This document shows, one piece after another, positions 1-8,750 of a stretch of 64,000 bases of DNA. A program made the position numbers and the translations under genes. The stretch's first letter is position 1. Every line of letters begins with the position of its first letter. This stretch comes from Mycobacterium sp. D16Q13 (lineage in GTDB: Bacteria; Actinomycetota; Actinomycetes; Mycobacteriales; Mycobacteriaceae). The DNA lies in assembly GCF_002013375.1 (NCBI RefSeq), contig NZ_MAEW01000001.1, positions 248,001 to 312,000 of the forward strand, in the 5' to 3' direction. The notes beneath the pieces are model-generated. The model was not told where the DNA came from and ran no database searches. It saw only the letters and a program-made list of their open reading frames with translations.

Positions 1-795
1 AAGCTGTTCAGTGAGCGCGCCGTGGACTACTTCCGCACCGCCAGCCCCGAGGACCGCCGCTACCTGCTGTTCAACCCGGTCACCAAGATGAAGGCCACCA
101 CCGAAGCCGAGAAGGTACTGGCGTTGCTGGGGGATGTCATGTCGGCCAAGGCATTCGAGGCCGAGACCTACACCACCGCGGCACGTATCGACGTGGCGGG
201 GCTGCCCAAGCTTGAGGGCACGGTGGCCGTCAACCTGGCACTGATCCTCAAGTTCATGCCCGCCTACCTGCACCATTCGCAAGACCTCCCGGTCCCCGGA
301 GTGCAGCTGGAAGCTCGCGACGACGAGTTCCTGTTCAACCAGGGCCCGGCCAGCGGTCTGGGCAAGGTCCAGTTCCACGATTGGCGCAAGCCGTTCGCGG
401 AGAACGCCGGCATTCCGAACGTCGCAGCCTTCACCGAGCGCGCCGAGGCGCTGGCCACCCTGGTGGCCGCGGAGAAGGACGCCATCAAGACCGCCGGCCT
501 GGATCTGCAGTTGAGCATCGGTGAGCTGTTCACCCTCGTGGTGTACGGCGGACTGATCCTGGAGCAGGCCAAGCTACGGGGTACCGACGAGCAGCTCATC
601 GACCAGATCTTCGAGATCCTCAACCGGGACTTCTCGCAGTACGCGGTCGACCTGATCGGCAAGCGCGAGGCCACCGCTACGCAACGGCAGTGGGCCAAGG
701 ACGTGATTTCAGAACCCGTATTCAATTCCGAACGCTTCGATGCGATTTGGAATCGAGTCGAGGCGCTGTCCGGCGTGTACGAAATGCGGGCCTAG
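1..795 (+). CDS. Acyl-CoA dehydrogenase family protein, C-terminal part (cut by window edge)
   Basis: The reading frame is open from the first base, so the N-terminus lies outside the window. The 264 visible residues are almost entirely helical, with repeated short hydrophobic and charged helices, and end in a stop after a GVYEMRA tail. The composition fits the C-terminal helical region of the long (about 700 residue) mycobacterial acyl-CoA dehydrogenases, but no FAD-binding or catalytic motif falls in the visible part, so the family call is moderate and no FadE number is given. A 147-base gap with nothing obvious separates it from fprA. If correct, it oxidises an acyl-CoA thioester in the cytoplasm. 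Confidence 0.55.
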   Translation, partial: KLFSERAVDYFRTASPEDRRYLLFNPVTKMKATTEAEKVLALLGDVMSAKAFEAETYTTAARIDVAGLPKLEGTVAVNLALILKFMPAYLHHSQDLPVPGVQLEARDDEFLFNQGPASGLGKVQFHDWRKPFAENAGIPNVAAFTERAEALATLVAAEKDAIKTAGLDLQLSIGELFTLVVYGGLILEQAKLRGTDEQLIDQIFEILNRDFSQYAVDLIGKREATATQRQWAKDVISEPVFNSERFDAIWNRVEALSGVYEMRA

Positions 796-942
796 TCCGC
801 AGGTCTACCCGCGCACCCTCGGAACCGTCGCTAGCATCGGTGGGGTAACCCGTCCGCACAGGACCGCGGCCAGCCCCCTGTCGGCCAGCCCATAGCCGAC
901 GACAGCCGCTGCCCCCTGTCGGGCAGATAAGGACGTACGAGG

Positions 943-2292
943 GTGCGCGCCGTTCACGTCGCCATCGTCGGTGCGGGGCCCTCGGGCTTCTTTGCCGCCG
1001 GATCGCTGCTCAAACACTCCGATTTCGACGTGCATGTCGACATGCTCGAAATGCTCCCGACTCCTTGGGGTTTAGTTAGGTCCGGGGTCGCTCCGGACCA
1101 TCCCAAGATCAAGTCGGTCAGCGCGGTGTTCGAGAAGACGGCGACGCATCCGCGTTTCCGGTTCTTCGGCAACATCGAAGTGGGAGTGCAGATCACTGCC
1201 GAGGAGCTGGCGTCGCGCTACGACGCGGTGATCTACGCGGTCGGAGCCCAGTCCGACAAGCCCCTGGGCATCCCTGGGGATCAGCTGCCGGGCTGTATCG
1301 CCGCCGTCGACGTGGTGGGTTGGTACAACGCCAATCCCACGCACCAGAAGGTCTCGGTTGACCTCTCGGGCAAGCGGGCCGTGGTCGTCGGGAACGGGAA
1401 CGTGGCGCTGGACGTGGCGCGCATCCTGGGCATGGATCCGGAGTCGCTGCACACCACCGACATCGCCGATCGCGCGCTGGATTCTTTGGACCACAATGCG
1501 ATCCGTGAGGTTGTGATCATCGGTCGACGTGGACCGCTGCAGGCCACCTTCACCCCGCTGGAGCTGCGCGAGATGGGTGAGCTGCCGGGCGTCGACGTCG
1601 TGGTGGATCCCGAAGATCTGGCCGGCATCACCGATGAACAATTGGCCGCCGCACCCAAGCCCACCCGCACCAACATCGACACCCTGCGCAAGTTCTCGGA
1701 GCGACCGCAAACCGAGGGCCATCGCCGGGTGGTGTTCCGGTTCCGCACCTCCCCCATCGAGCTGCACGGCGACAGCGAAGTGGAATCAATCACGTTGGGC
1801 CGCAACGAACTAGTCGAAGAAGACGGATATATCGTCGCCCGTGACACGGGTGAACGCGAGACGCTGCCCACTCATCTGGTGGTACGTGCCATTGGTTATC
1901 GCGGAGTTCAGCTACCCGGGCTGCCCTTCGATTCCCGGCGCGGTGTCATCTTCAACAACGCGGGACGTATTGAGGGCCGCGAGAACGAGTATGTGGTCGG
2001 CTGGATCAAACGCGGTCCGGTCGGCGTCATCGGAACCAACAAGAGCGACTCGCAAGAGACGGTAGACACCTTGCTCGCCGACCTGGCGACCGCCGACTTG
2101 GGCGCCGCGCCCGATACCGCCGCCCTGCAAGAATGGCTGTTGGGCCACGAACCCCACATCGTGTCTCAATCCGATTGGCTGACCATCGATTCGCATGAGC
2201 GCGCGACCGGTGAACCGCAGGGCCGCCCCCGCGTGAAACTTGAGACGGTGCCCGAGCTGCTGGCCGCAACCGGACGACACGGCGAACCGTGA
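943..2292 (+). CDS. fprA: NADPH-ferredoxin reductase FprA
   Basis: A 449-residue flavoprotein of the adrenodoxin-reductase type, which passes electrons from NADPH through FAD to ferredoxins, for example those that feed cytochromes P450. The FAD dinucleotide motif GAGPSG is at residues 10-15. A PTPWGLVRSGVAPDHP segment typical of this family follows near residue 40, and the NADP motif GNGNVALD lies near 150. The C-terminal GWIKRGPVGVIGTNK stretch is also characteristic. The length matches M. tuberculosis FprA (about 456). The start is GTG, preceded by a TAAGGACG ribosome binding site. It overlaps the next gene by four bases (GTGA), so the two are probably co-translated. Confidence 0.93.
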   Translation: MRAVHVAIVGAGPSGFFAAGSLLKHSDFDVHVDMLEMLPTPWGLVRSGVAPDHPKIKSVSAVFEKTATHPRFRFFGNIEVGVQITAEELASRYDAVIYAVGAQSDKPLGIPGDQLPGCIAAVDVVGWYNANPTHQKVSVDLSGKRAVVVGNGNVALDVARILGMDPESLHTTDIADRALDSLDHNAIREVVIIGRRGPLQATFTPLELREMGELPGVDVVVDPEDLAGITDEQLAAAPKPTRTNIDTLRKFSERPQTEGHRRVVFRFRTSPIELHGDSEVESITLGRNELVEEDGYIVARDTGERETLPTHLVVRAIGYRGVQLPGLPFDSRRGVIFNNAGRIEGRENEYVVGWIKRGPVGVIGTNKSDSQETVDTLLADLATADLGAAPDTAALQEWLLGHEPHIVSQSDWLTIDSHERATGEPQGRPRVKLETVPELLAATGRHGEP

Positions 2293-2759
2293 CCGTCCAC
2301 ATCGTGGTGTCGCAGGTGATGCCCGCCAGCTGCGAGCGCACATTCGACCTGATCCACGATTACGGCCGACGGCTGGAATGGGACACCCTGCTACGCCGCG
2401 CGTCCGTGGAGGGCGGCAAGGCCGATGTCGGCAAGGTCGCCGTCTGCACCGCGCGCTGGATCCTGGGCGGATACTCGTTTCGTACCCGATACGTCACGTT
2501 CAAACCTCCGCATCTGGCCGCGATCAAGCTCGAATCCAGGCCGCCCTTCTTCACCAAGTGGGCCGCGTCGCTGCGCCATGAATCCATCGACAGCGACGAC
2601 ACCGACCTCGCGGCCGATCACCGCGAGGAGATGTCGCTGGCGACCTACACCATGACCTTCGCCTGCCGGCCGGCGTTCATCGAGCCCATCGCGGAGCGAA
2701 TGTTCAAGCGCGAGACCGAGAATCGCCTCGTCGCATTGGCGAACTTTCTGCAACCCTGA
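2289..2759 (+). CDS. SRPBCC-fold (polyketide cyclase-like) protein
   Basis: A 156-residue protein starting at a GTG that overlaps the fprA stop codon. The pattern of an N-terminal beta strand, two short helices around residues 15-30, several beta strands and a long C-terminal helix ending in RETENRLVALANF fits the START/SRPBCC ligand-binding fold. These proteins bind hydrophobic ligands in a central cavity; the ligand cannot be read from sequence. Translational coupling to fprA suggests a function with the ferredoxin reductase, but that is inference. No signal peptide is visible, so it should be cytoplasmic. Confidence 0.7.
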   Translation: MTVHIVVSQVMPASCERTFDLIHDYGRRLEWDTLLRRASVEGGKADVGKVAVCTARWILGGYSFRTRYVTFKPPHLAAIKLESRPPFFTKWAASLRHESIDSDDTDLAADHREEMSLATYTMTFACRPAFIEPIAERMFKRETENRLVALANFLQP

Positions 2760-2839
2760 CCCCTCGCCGACCGCGAGGATAGATACGCACCAGTCGCAAC
2801 ATATGTCCGCGGCCTCCAAGCTCCATGCCACCAAACTTC

Positions 2840-2874
2840 CTTATAGTTCCCTTAGATATCTCTTATTTTTCTTA
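2840..2874 (+). promoter_or_regulatory. Helically phased CTTA repeats in AT-rich promoter region
   Basis: In the 154-base gap before the monooxygenase gene an AT-rich tract carries CTTA at 2840, 2851, 2862 and 2871, spaced 11, 11 and 9 bases. Such phasing puts the elements on one face of the helix and suggests a bend or a regulator binding array. A possible -10 (TAGTCT, 2884-2889) follows, and the AAGGGA ribosome binding site is at about 2901-2906. The regulator is unknown. Confidence 0.3.
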
Positions 2875-2913
2875 TTTATCGAGTAGTCTCGCCCCTAACC
2901 AAGGGAGCGATGG

Positions 2914-4386
2914 ATGACAGACCATGCGGTAGTGGTTGTCGGCGGCGGGCCGACCGGACTCATGTTGGCCGGCGAGCTGGCGTTGGCGGGTGCAGATGTG
3001 GCCATAGTCGAGCGGCGCACCACACACGACCTCGATGGCTCACGTGCCGGTGGCATGACGTCACGCACCCTCGAAGTGCTTGATCAACGCGGGATCGTTG
3101 ACCGGTTTCTACCCCAGGGGTTTACCGCACCCATCGCACATTTCTCCGCGCTCCTTCTGGATATGACCGACCTGCCGACAAGGCACACATACGGATTGGC
3201 GTTGCTCCAGTACCGCATTGAACGCACCTTGTCCGAATGGGTCGGCGAGCATGGAGTGCCGATCTATCGAGGGCGTTCGGTTGCCGGGTTCACCGATTCC
3301 GGCGATGCCGTCGATATCGACCTCTCCGACGGCTCGACGCTGCGGGCGCAATATCTGGTTGGCTGCGACGGCGGACGCAGCCTGGTCCGCAAAGTCGCCG
3401 GAATCGGGTTCCCGGGTTGGGATCCATCGACTAGCTGCCTGGTCGCAGATGTTCAGGTGGTCGAGGAACCAGACTGGGGTATCCATCGCGAGGGCGCCCT
3501 GCATTCATTCTTCAGATTCGAAGAAGGCGGGCCTGTCCGGGTCTTGGTCACCGAACCACAACTCGGCCGAACGGATGAACCAACCCTAGGAGATCTCAGT
3601 GAGGCGTTAGTGGCTGTCCGCGGCACTGACTACGGAATGCATAGTCCCACATGGATTTCCCGATTCTCCGATGTGACCCGACAAGCCGCCACCTACCGCG
3701 AGGGGCGGGTGCTGCTTGCCGGTGACGCAGCCCATGTGCACTTCCCCATCGGCGGGCAGGGCCTCAACACCGGAGTCCAGGACGCGGTCAACCTAGGTTG
3801 GAAGCTGGCCCAAGTCGTCAATGGGACATCGCACGCGAGCTTGCTGGACACGTACCACGCAGAACGGCACCCCGTAGCGGCCCGAGTGCTCCACAACACC
3901 ATGGCACAAACCGCACTCAGCCGCTCCGGCGAGCGGGTTGACGCCCTGCGCGACATCATCTCGAAGCTACTGACCTTCGACACGCCCCGACACCACGTCG
4001 CGGCAATGATGAGCGGCCTGGACATCCACTACGACCTGGGTCCTGGGCACCCCCTCCTCGGACGGCGCGTGCCGGATCTCGACGTGCTCACCAGCGATGG
4101 CATTGTGCGCGTGTTTACGCTGCTGCACGATGCGCGCGGCGTCCTTCTAAATTTCGGCGCACCCATCACCGGCACCTCAGGATGGTCACATCGGGTCGAT
4201 GCCATCGATGCCGAATATGTTGGGGTATGGGATCTTCCGGCCATAGGTGTCGTCAATGCCCCCCAGGCGATACTGATCAGACCGGATGGCTACGTCGCCT
4301 GGGTCGGCGACGGCACCGCGGCCGGGCTCAACGACGCGCTGCACGAGTGGTTCGGGCCACCGCGTTACAGCGGCGGGGGCTCGTAA
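2914..4386 (+). CDS. FAD-dependent aromatic-ring monooxygenase (class A)
   Basis: A 490-residue flavin monooxygenase of the para-hydroxybenzoate hydroxylase type, which uses NADPH and O2 to hydroxylate aromatic substrates. GGGPTG at residues 10-15 binds the FAD ADP moiety. A CDGGRSLVRK segment near 150 is the DG motif, and LLAGDAAHVHFPIGGQG near 270 is the GD motif contacting FAD ribose. The C-terminal 100 residues look like the thioredoxin-like tail found in phenol, polyketide and rifampicin monooxygenases. Relatives include antibiotic-inactivating enzymes, so a detoxification role is possible but not shown. The start ATG follows an AAGGGAG site. The 3' end overlaps the convergent gene by 22 bases. 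Confidence 0.85.
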   Translation: MTDHAVVVVGGGPTGLMLAGELALAGADVAIVERRTTHDLDGSRAGGMTSRTLEVLDQRGIVDRFLPQGFTAPIAHFSALLLDMTDLPTRHTYGLALLQYRIERTLSEWVGEHGVPIYRGRSVAGFTDSGDAVDIDLSDGSTLRAQYLVGCDGGRSLVRKVAGIGFPGWDPSTSCLVADVQVVEEPDWGIHREGALHSFFRFEEGGPVRVLVTEPQLGRTDEPTLGDLSEALVAVRGTDYGMHSPTWISRFSDVTRQAATYREGRVLLAGDAAHVHFPIGGQGLNTGVQDAVNLGWKLAQVVNGTSHASLLDTYHAERHPVAARVLHNTMAQTALSRSGERVDALRDIISKLLTFDTPRHHVAAMMSGLDIHYDLGPGHPLLGRRVPDLDVLTSDGIVRVFTLLHDARGVLLNFGAPITGTSGWSHRVDAIDAEYVGVWDLPAIGVVNAPQAILIRPDGYVAWVGDGTAAGLNDALHEWFGPPRYSGGGS

Positions 4387-4907
4387 TACCGCGGCGGCGG
4401 TTCGTGCTTTTTGGCCGGATCCTCTGTTGATGACGGCGCCTCGATCGGTCCCGGAGGTGGCGGCGGCGTTGACGGCGGTGGCGGTGGCGGCGGCGTTGAC
4501 GGCGGTGGCGGTGGCGGCACCGGATCGATGTTTTCGATCGAGGGCGGCCCACTCGGATACTGCTGCGGCGTTGACCCAGCCGACGGAGCCAGCAGCACAT
4601 CCCAACGCTCGGGATTCTTCGGCGAATACAACACCGGAATCAGATCGCCGATGCGCGGCCAGTTGTTGACGTCACGCACGATCTGCCGGTAGGTGATGTA
4701 TTCGGCGACCGTTGGGCCATTAATGGCACCGGTGATGGTAACCAGCTGCCCGCCCGTCACCCCCTCGGGACGAGGGCTTACCCCGGTCACCAACAGGGTC
4801 CCTTCCGCCGCGTTCATACCGGGTTGAGCCTGCCGACCGCGTCGCATCTGCATGATGACGAGACCGAGCGATCCGCCGATCAGCAGTAGCACCAAGAATT
4901 CCCACAC
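4365..4907 (-). CDS. Membrane-anchored protein with proline-rich tail
   Basis: About 180 residues. I place the start at a GTG (4907) so that the protein opens directly with a hydrophobic segment, [19 protein letters not shown], a single membrane anchor followed by RRGR. The ORF can be extended upstream, but that would run into the divergent hisN start at 4931. A compact middle domain (residues about 30-110) precedes a low-complexity tail with tandem STPPPPPPP units and ends in [11 protein letters not shown]. No family is recognised. The tail suggests an extended linker or a protein-binding arm. Confidence 0.65.
   Translation of the reverse strand: MWEFLVLLLIGGSLGLVIMQMRRGRQAQPGMNAAEGTLLVTGVSPRPEGVTGGQLVTITGAINGPTVAEYITYRQIVRDVNNWPRIGDLIPVLYSPKNPERWDVLLAPSAGSTPQQYPSGPPSIENIDPVPPPPPPSTPPPPPPPSTPPPPPGPIEAPSSTEDPAKKHEPPPRYYEPPPL
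4457..4521. repeat. 27-bp tandem repeat coding for STPPPPPPP units
   Basis: The GTTGAC core recurs at 4468 and 4495, a 27-base period inside GGCGGT-rich DNA. It encodes nine-residue proline-rich units on the minus strand, so copy-number change would keep the reading frame. It is a candidate variable-number repeat. Confidence 0.6.
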
Positions 4908-4930
4908 ACCCCCATGGTAGGACTGCAGGC

Positions 4931-5722
4931 ATGACGCCCACCGTCTCCTTGCGCGAAGATCGTCGGCTGGCACTCGAATTAGCCGATGCCGCCGATGAAA
5001 TCACCACGTCGCGGTTCGGCGCGCTCGATCTTCGGGTAGACACGAAACCCGACCTGACGCCGGTGACCGACGCAGATACCTCGGTGGAATCCGTCCTGCG
5101 CTCACTCTTGCATCGATCGCGCCCGGCGGATTCAGTGTTCGGCGAGGAGTACGGCGGGGAGGCCGCATTCACCGGTCGGCAATGGGTAGTCGATCCCATC
5201 GACGGCACCAAGAACTTCGCGCGCGGGGTCCCCATCTGGGCCACACTCATCGCGCTGCTTGAGGACGGCGTGCCCGTCGTCGGTGTGATCAGTGCCCCGG
5301 CACTCTCCCGCCGGTGGTGGGCGGCCGCCGGGCTCGGCGCGCACACCCGTGTGGGTGCGGGTGAAGATCGGCTGATCCACGTCTCGGGAGTCGACCACCT
5401 CGCGTCGGCAAGCCTGTCGTTCTCCAGTCTGTCGGGCTGGGCGGATCGCGGCAAGCGCGATCGATTCATCGACCTGACCGACGAGGTGTGGCGGATCCGG
5501 GGATACGGCGACTTCTTCTCGTACTGCCTGGTGGCCGAGGGCGCGGTCGATATCGCCGCCGAGCCCGAGGTCTCCTTGTGGGACCTGGCGCCGCTGGACA
5601 TCCTGGTTCGCGAGGCGGGCGGACAATTCACGAATCTGGCTGGCCAGACCGGACCACATGGCGGCAGTGCCGTGGCGACCAACGGGTTGTTGCACGACGA
5701 GGTGCTGCGCGCCCTGTCCTAA
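4931..5722 (+). CDS. hisN: Histidinol-phosphate phosphatase (inositol monophosphatase family)
   Basis: A 263-residue member of the Mg2+-dependent inositol monophosphatase superfamily, closely resembling M. tuberculosis Rv3137, which is reported as the histidinol-phosphatase HisN. Metal-binding motifs are visible: FGEEYGGE near residue 70, DPIDGTKNF near 88, and [15 protein letters not shown] near 216. It would hydrolyse L-histidinol phosphate in histidine synthesis. The gene is not beside other his genes; it lies 23 bases from a divergent membrane-protein gene and upstream of fadE24, an arrangement also known in M. tuberculosis. The start is the ATG at 4931. Confidence 0.88.
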   Translation: MTPTVSLREDRRLALELADAADEITTSRFGALDLRVDTKPDLTPVTDADTSVESVLRSLLHRSRPADSVFGEEYGGEAAFTGRQWVVDPIDGTKNFARGVPIWATLIALLEDGVPVVGVISAPALSRRWWAAAGLGAHTRVGAGEDRLIHVSGVDHLASASLSFSSLSGWADRGKRDRFIDLTDEVWRIRGYGDFFSYCLVAEGAVDIAAEPEVSLWDLAPLDILVREAGGQFTNLAGQTGPHGGSAVATNGLLHDEVLRALS

Positions 5723-5861
5723 GCCCTGCTCCCTCACGAGCAGATGTTTGTTGCCGATGCCGGCCGAAGGTGTCTCCCGCGATACGCGTCCCCGTAAGCG
5801 GGAGTTGTCGCCTGCCCGCGCGAGGAAACATCGTGTGATCTGGGCCTCGTTTTGTGAGGAT

Positions 5862-5920
5862 CTTACCGCTTAGTAAGATACGGTTCTTACTTCGGAGTAA
5901 GGTAACGATCAGTTACTCCG
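5862..5920. promoter_or_regulatory. Cluster of nested palindromes upstream of fadE24-fadE23 (candidate operator)
   Basis: Two identical-arm palindromes CTTAC-N6-GTAAG lie at 5862-5877 and 5886-5901, start to start 24 bases apart. They run into GTAAC-N5-GTTAC at 5902-5916, and an overlapping long inverted repeat CGGAGTAA/TTACTCCG spans 5893-5920. The cluster ends 37 bases before the fadE24 ATG, where a TetR- or GntR-type repressor would act. The regulator is not identified. Confidence 0.7.
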
Positions 5921-5957
5921 GCAGAACCCCACTTTGACCCCAGAAACGGCTGGTGAC

Positions 5958-7361
5958 ATGACCAACACGTTGACCCCGCGCGACGAGAAGAAGGCCGCCA
6001 AGAGCAAGAGCCTGGCGAAGCACGAGACAGGCGTAGGCCTCCAGAAGCACAAGCGCGGCGCGATCGACATCCTGATCGCGGTGCTGACCCCGATCGCGGG
6101 TTCGGAGCTGCTGGACAAGTACAACCTGCGCGGAGCCTTCAACAAGGGCATCTTCGAGACCACGAAGGGCCTGTTCACAACTCTCGGCGTTGCCAACCGC
6201 ACCTTCAAGAAGGTGACCGGCAGCAAGGGCGCGCCCAAGCGCCTCGACAAGGCGAACGCCGACTTCTTCGACCTCAATCCCGAGGACGAGCAGAAGATGA
6301 TCGCCGACACGGTGAAGGAATTCGCCGTCGAGGTCATCCGTCCCGCCGCCTACGAGTCGGACAAGAACAAGGCGTACCCCGCCGACCTGCTGAGCAAGGT
6401 CGCCGAGCTGGGTGTTACCGCCATCAACATCCCCGAGGACTTCGACGGCATCGCCTCGCAGCGCTCGACAGTTACCAACTCCCTTGTCGCCGAGGCCCTT
6501 TCGTACGGTGACCTTGGTTTGGCGCTGCCGATTCTGGCACCCTCGGGTGTCGCCTCCGCGCTGACCAACTGGGGCAGCGCCGACCAGCAGGCCACCTACC
6601 TCAAGGAGTTCGCGGGCGAGAGCGTGCCGCAGGCCTCGGTTGTCATCGCCGAGCCGCAGGCGCTGTTCGATCCCTTCAGCCTCAAGACCACGGCCACCCG
6701 CACCCCCAGCGGCTTCCGGCTCAACGGCGTCAAGTCGCTGGTGCCCGCCGCTGCCCAGGCCGAGCTGTTCATCGTGGCCGCCAACTACAACGGCCGCCCG
6801 TCGCTGTTCATCGTCGAGTCCGGCACCGAGGGCATCACCGTCGAGGAAGACCCGAGCATGGGTATCCGCGGCGCGGCACTGGGCCGGCTGAACCTGAACA
6901 ACGTCGCGGTTCCCGCCTCCGGGTTGCTCGGTGAGGACGGAGCCGGCGAGTCCGATTACTCCGAGGCCGTCGCACTGGCTCGCCTTGGTTGGGCATCGCT
7001 CGCGGTCGGCACCGGCCAGGCCGTGCTCGACTACGTGATTCCCTACGTCAAGCAGCGCGAGGCATTCGGCGAGCCCATCGCCCGCCGCCAGGCCGTTGCC
7101 TTCATGTGCGCCAATATCGCCATCGAGCTCGACGGCCTGCGGCTGGTCACGCTGCGTGGCGCCTCCCGCGCCGAGCAGGGCCTGCCGTTCATCCGCGAGG
7201 CCGCGCTGGCCCGCAAGCTGGCCACCGACAAGGGCATGCAAATCGGCCTCGACGGCGTGCAGCTACTCGGCGGCCACGGCTTCACCAAGGAGCACCCGGT
7301 GGAGCGCTGGTACCGCAACCTGCGTGCCATCGGTGTCGCCGAAGGCGTCGTAGTCCTCTAA
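5958..7361 (+). CDS. fadE24: Acyl-CoA dehydrogenase FadE24
   Basis: A 467-residue acyl-CoA dehydrogenase, matching the length (about 468) and neighbourhood of M. tuberculosis FadE24. A lysine-rich N-terminal stretch of about 110 residues precedes the dehydrogenase core, which starts near EDEQKMIADTVKEFAVEVIRPAA. The C-terminal GGHGFTKEHPVERWYRNLRAI segment is typical of the FAD-binding interface. The gene pairs with fadE23 32 bases downstream; such adjacent mycobacterial FadE pairs often form heteromeric enzymes, so an FadE23-FadE24 complex acting in acyl-CoA beta-oxidation is likely. The ATG at 5958 is preferred over a TTG at 5934 by homology. A palindrome cluster just upstream suggests repressor control. 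Confidence 0.87.
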   Translation: MTNTLTPRDEKKAAKSKSLAKHETGVGLQKHKRGAIDILIAVLTPIAGSELLDKYNLRGAFNKGIFETTKGLFTTLGVANRTFKKVTGSKGAPKRLDKANADFFDLNPEDEQKMIADTVKEFAVEVIRPAAYESDKNKAYPADLLSKVAELGVTAINIPEDFDGIASQRSTVTNSLVAEALSYGDLGLALPILAPSGVASALTNWGSADQQATYLKEFAGESVPQASVVIAEPQALFDPFSLKTTATRTPSGFRLNGVKSLVPAAAQAELFIVAANYNGRPSLFIVESGTEGITVEEDPSMGIRGAALGRLNLNNVAVPASGLLGEDGAGESDYSEAVALARLGWASLAVGTGQAVLDYVIPYVKQREAFGEPIARRQAVAFMCANIAIELDGLRLVTLRGASRAEQGLPFIREAALARKLATDKGMQIGLDGVQLLGGHGFTKEHPVERWYRNLRAIGVAEGVVVL

Positions 7362-7393
7362 GCCCAGAACCTCTACTAAACGAAAGTCTTTCC

Positions 7394-8605
7394 ATGGCAA
7401 TCAATTTGGAACTCCCCAAGAAGTTGCAGGCGGTTCAGGAGAAGGGGCACCAGGGCGCTGCCGAGCTGGTACGGCCGATCTCCCGCAAGTACGACCTGGC
7501 CGAGCACACCTACCCCGTCGAGCTGGACACCCTGGAGACACTGTTCGCCGGCGTCACCGCTGCGGGCACGTTCGCCTTCGCCGGTGCCGAGGCCTTCCGC
7601 GCCGAGGAGAACACCGAGAAGCAGAACGTCAACGGCGCCAACATGTCCGCGCTGCTGAACGCCCTCGAGATGAGCTGGGGCGACTGTGGTCTGCTGCTGA
7701 CCATCCCCTTCCAGGGCCTGGGCAACGCCGCGGTGTCGAGCGTGACGACCAAGGAAGACGCCGACAAGTTCGGCAAGGTGTGGGCCGCCATGGCCATCAC
7801 CGAACCGGGCTTCGGGTCGGACTCGGCGGCGGTCACCACCACCGCCAAGCTCGACGGTGACGAGTACGTCATCAACGGCGAGAAGATCTTCGTCACCGCC
7901 GGTTCACGCGCCACCCACATCGTGGTGTGGGCGACCCTGGACAAGACCAAGGGCCGCCCCGCCATCAAGTCCTTCCTGGTGCCGCGTGAGCACCCCGGTG
8001 TGACCATCGAGCGTCTCGAAGAGAAGCTCGGCATCAAGGCCTCCGACACCGCGGTCATCCGCTTCGACAACGCGCGGATCCCCAAGGACTACATCCTGTC
8101 CGATCCGGAGATCAACACCGAAAAGGGCTTCGGCGGTGTGATGAGCACCTTCGACAACACCCGCCCGATCGTGGCGGCGATGGCCGTGGGTGTCTCGCGG
8201 GCCTCGCTCGAGGAACTGCGCAAGATCCTCGAGGACGCTGGCATCGACATCTCCTACGACAAGCCCGCGCACGCTCAGCACGCGGCCGCCGCGGAGTTCA
8301 TCCGGATGGAGGCCGACTGGGAGGCGTCGTACCTGCTGACGCTGCGCAGCGCGTGGCAGGCTGACAACAACATCCCCAACTCGATGGAAGCCTCGATGGC
8401 CAAGGCCAAGGCCGGCCGCGTCGGCAGCGACATCACCCTCAAGGCCGTCGAAATGGCCGGCACCACCGGCTATTCCGAGCGCACCCTGTTGGAGAAGTGG
8501 GGCCGCGACTCGAAGATCCTGGACATCTTCGAGGGCACTCAGCAGATCCAGCAGCTGGTGGTCGCCCGCCGTCTGCTGGGGCTGAGCTCCGCAGAGCTCA
8601 AGTGA
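7394..8605 (+). CDS. fadE23: Acyl-CoA dehydrogenase FadE23
   Basis: A 403-residue acyl-CoA dehydrogenase with the classic AITEPGFGSDSAAVTTTA flavin/substrate segment near residues 133-150, an INGEKIFVTAG stretch just after, and the C-terminal DIFEGTQQIQQLVVARRLLG region. It corresponds to M. tuberculosis Rv3140. It is 32 bases downstream of fadE24 and closed by a strong hairpin, so the two form a bicistronic unit. The expected reaction is alpha,beta-dehydrogenation of an acyl-CoA in the cytoplasm; the chain or sterol specificity cannot be told from sequence. The ATG at 7394 follows an ACGAAAG site. Confidence 0.88.
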   Translation: MAINLELPKKLQAVQEKGHQGAAELVRPISRKYDLAEHTYPVELDTLETLFAGVTAAGTFAFAGAEAFRAEENTEKQNVNGANMSALLNALEMSWGDCGLLLTIPFQGLGNAAVSSVTTKEDADKFGKVWAAMAITEPGFGSDSAAVTTTAKLDGDEYVINGEKIFVTAGSRATHIVVWATLDKTKGRPAIKSFLVPREHPGVTIERLEEKLGIKASDTAVIRFDNARIPKDYILSDPEINTEKGFGGVMSTFDNTRPIVAAMAVGVSRASLEELRKILEDAGIDISYDKPAHAQHAAAAEFIRMEADWEASYLLTLRSAWQADNNIPNSMEASMAKAKAGRVGSDITLKAVEMAGTTGYSERTLLEKWGRDSKILDIFEGTQQIQQLVVARRLLGLSSAELK

Positions 8606-8625
8606 CGCACTGATCAAGATCCATT

Positions 8626-8668
8626 GCGGCCCTTCCGGGACTCACCCCGGAGGGGCCGCACCATTTTC
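8626..8668 (+). terminator. Intrinsic terminator after fadE23
   Basis: A GC-rich hairpin with arms GCGGCCC-TCCGGG and CCCGGA-GGGGCCGC and a short loop is followed by ACCATTTTC. It sits 20 bases after the fadE23 stop. The T-run is short, as is common in mycobacteria. Confidence 0.75.
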
Positions 8669-8750
8669 GACGAGGCAGCTGAGCGAAGACTGGCAAAGAC
8701 AGATAAGCTCCCGTTTCTATCGACGCGACACATCATCTTGTGGAGGACAT

